From assembly GCA_021736505.1 (NCBI GenBank), contig JAIPFU010000093.1:1-6758 (forward strand): DNA of 6,758 nt, given 5' to 3'. Under the pieces are notes generated by a model. It made no database searches. It saw only the letters and a program-made list of their open reading frames with translations, and was not told the DNA's origin. Below are positions 6,260 through 6,758 of this stretch, piece after piece. The number at the start of each line of letters is the position of its first letter. Position 1 is the first letter of the stretch. The translations under genes were made by a program, and so were the position numbers. The DNA is from Spirochaetia bacterium. GTDB taxonomy: Bacteria > Spirochaetota > Spirochaetia > PWKH01.

Positions 6260-6758
6260 TTATTCATTTGTATATTGAAGGGTAAAAGAGACCTGAAGGA
6301 AATTACCGAAAGCTGTTTGTGAAGAGCTGTCACCAAAATATATTTCAGGCATAAACCAGTAGCTTGTTTCGACGCCCAATGCCCATTTTTTTGAAACATG
6401 CCAGAGAGCCCCAGCCCTAGGTGCAAGAATCTGCCCAAAATAGACCTGATCTGTCAGATATTTATATGAATTATACACGCCCCCGATCCCAAGGCTTAAG
6501 GGAAAAGTAAAATTACCGGAACTCGGGAAGTATGACATATTGAAAAGAATCGGCACAGAAATATATCGTTCCTGATTTACTACTTTATTGAATGAATAAC
6601 CGACTTCAGCTCCTAAAGCAAAATCTCTGCTGGTGAAAATATCCCATCCTATACTTCCGTATCCGCCAATATTCAGTTTATCTGTAGAATTGGGGAGATC
6701 TTCATCAAAAGGGAACCAGAGGAACAGCGGGAAATTCGGTCCTGCTCTGAATGAAAAA
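6260..6758 (-). CDS. Outer-membrane beta-barrel protein, 5' end outside the window
   Basis: The reading frame is open from the right edge to the TAA at 6260-6262, giving 165 visible codons. The true start and signal peptide are therefore missing. A GTG at 6556 sits mid-strand (YISVPILF) and is not the start. The sequence alternates hydrophobic and polar residues in amphipathic strands rich in Gly and aromatics. Examples are KLNIGGYGSIGWDIF, FALGAEVGYSF, PLSLGIGGVYNSYKY, LAPRAGALWHV, WALGVETSYWF and NFLQVSFTLQY. This pattern, with strand pairs joined by short turns, fits a small OmpA/OmpW-like outer-membrane barrel, and the start-to-end symmetry suggests about eight strands in the full protein. 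The chain ends YTNE rather than in the usual terminal Phe or Trp. It is the upstream partner of the lipoprotein gene. Specific family and function are not recognisable from this fragment. Confidence 0.75.
   Translation of the reverse strand, partial: FSFRAGPNFPLFLWFPFDEDLPNSTDKLNIGGYGSIGWDIFTSRDFALGAEVGYSFNKVVNQERYISVPILFNMSYFPSSGNFTFPLSLGIGGVYNSYKYLTDQVYFGQILAPRAGALWHVSKKWALGVETSYWFMPEIYFGDSSSQTAFGNFLQVSFTLQYTNE

Noticed and set aside
6253..6438. A 61-codon minus-strand frame overlapping the barrel gene
   Set aside because: It is an alternative frame of the barrel gene with no independent support.
6260..6556. A 98-residue protein starting at GTG 6556
   Set aside because: The same frame continues without a stop to the window edge and codes for more barrel strands, so the GTG is an internal Val codon.
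1..6758. CRISPR arrays, tRNA or rRNA genes, insertion sequences, integrase or attachment sites
   Set aside because: No spaced direct repeats, cloverleaf-like segments, transposase motifs or terminal inverted repeats were seen by eye on either strand.

Overview
The window is a low-GC stretch of bacterial chromosome from a diderm (Gram-negative-type) organism. The best guess is a spirochaete of the Spirochaetales/Treponema-like group. This is an inference from the gene mixture, the relaxed lipobox, the style of the outer-membrane barrel and the low GC; no rRNA or other diagnostic marker is present.

Layout: six genes run rightward from about 2 to 4857. They are secG (Sec translocon subunit), a small flavodoxin-like protein, a SurA/PrsA-like periplasmic parvulin chaperone, nusB (transcription antitermination factor), a membrane-anchored HtrA/Deg-family protease with two PDZ domains, and a purine-type phosphoribosyltransferase whose ATG overlaps the protease stop codon by one base. 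A perfect 17-bp inverted repeat with A/T flanks (4913-4950) separates this block from two leftward genes. These are a Ser/Asp/Asn-rich lipoprotein (4988-6244) and, 15 bp upstream of it, an outer-membrane beta-barrel protein whose 5' end lies beyond the right edge (6260 to >6758).

The common theme is the cell envelope. SecG exports precursors, the parvulin protein assists folding of outer-membrane and periplasmic proteins, HtrA degrades or senses misfolded ones, and the leftward pair are themselves likely outer-membrane cargo. NusB and the phosphoribosyltransferase are housekeeping passengers. No mobile element, CRISPR array, tRNA or rRNA was seen. No intergenic gap exceeds about 150 bp.

I see no convincing new biological system here. 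The points most worth a second look are the unassigned lipoprotein/barrel pair, in-frame 9-bp tandem repeats in the lipoprotein gene, a flavodoxin-like protein with a degraded phosphate loop, and an inverted repeat in front of htrA.
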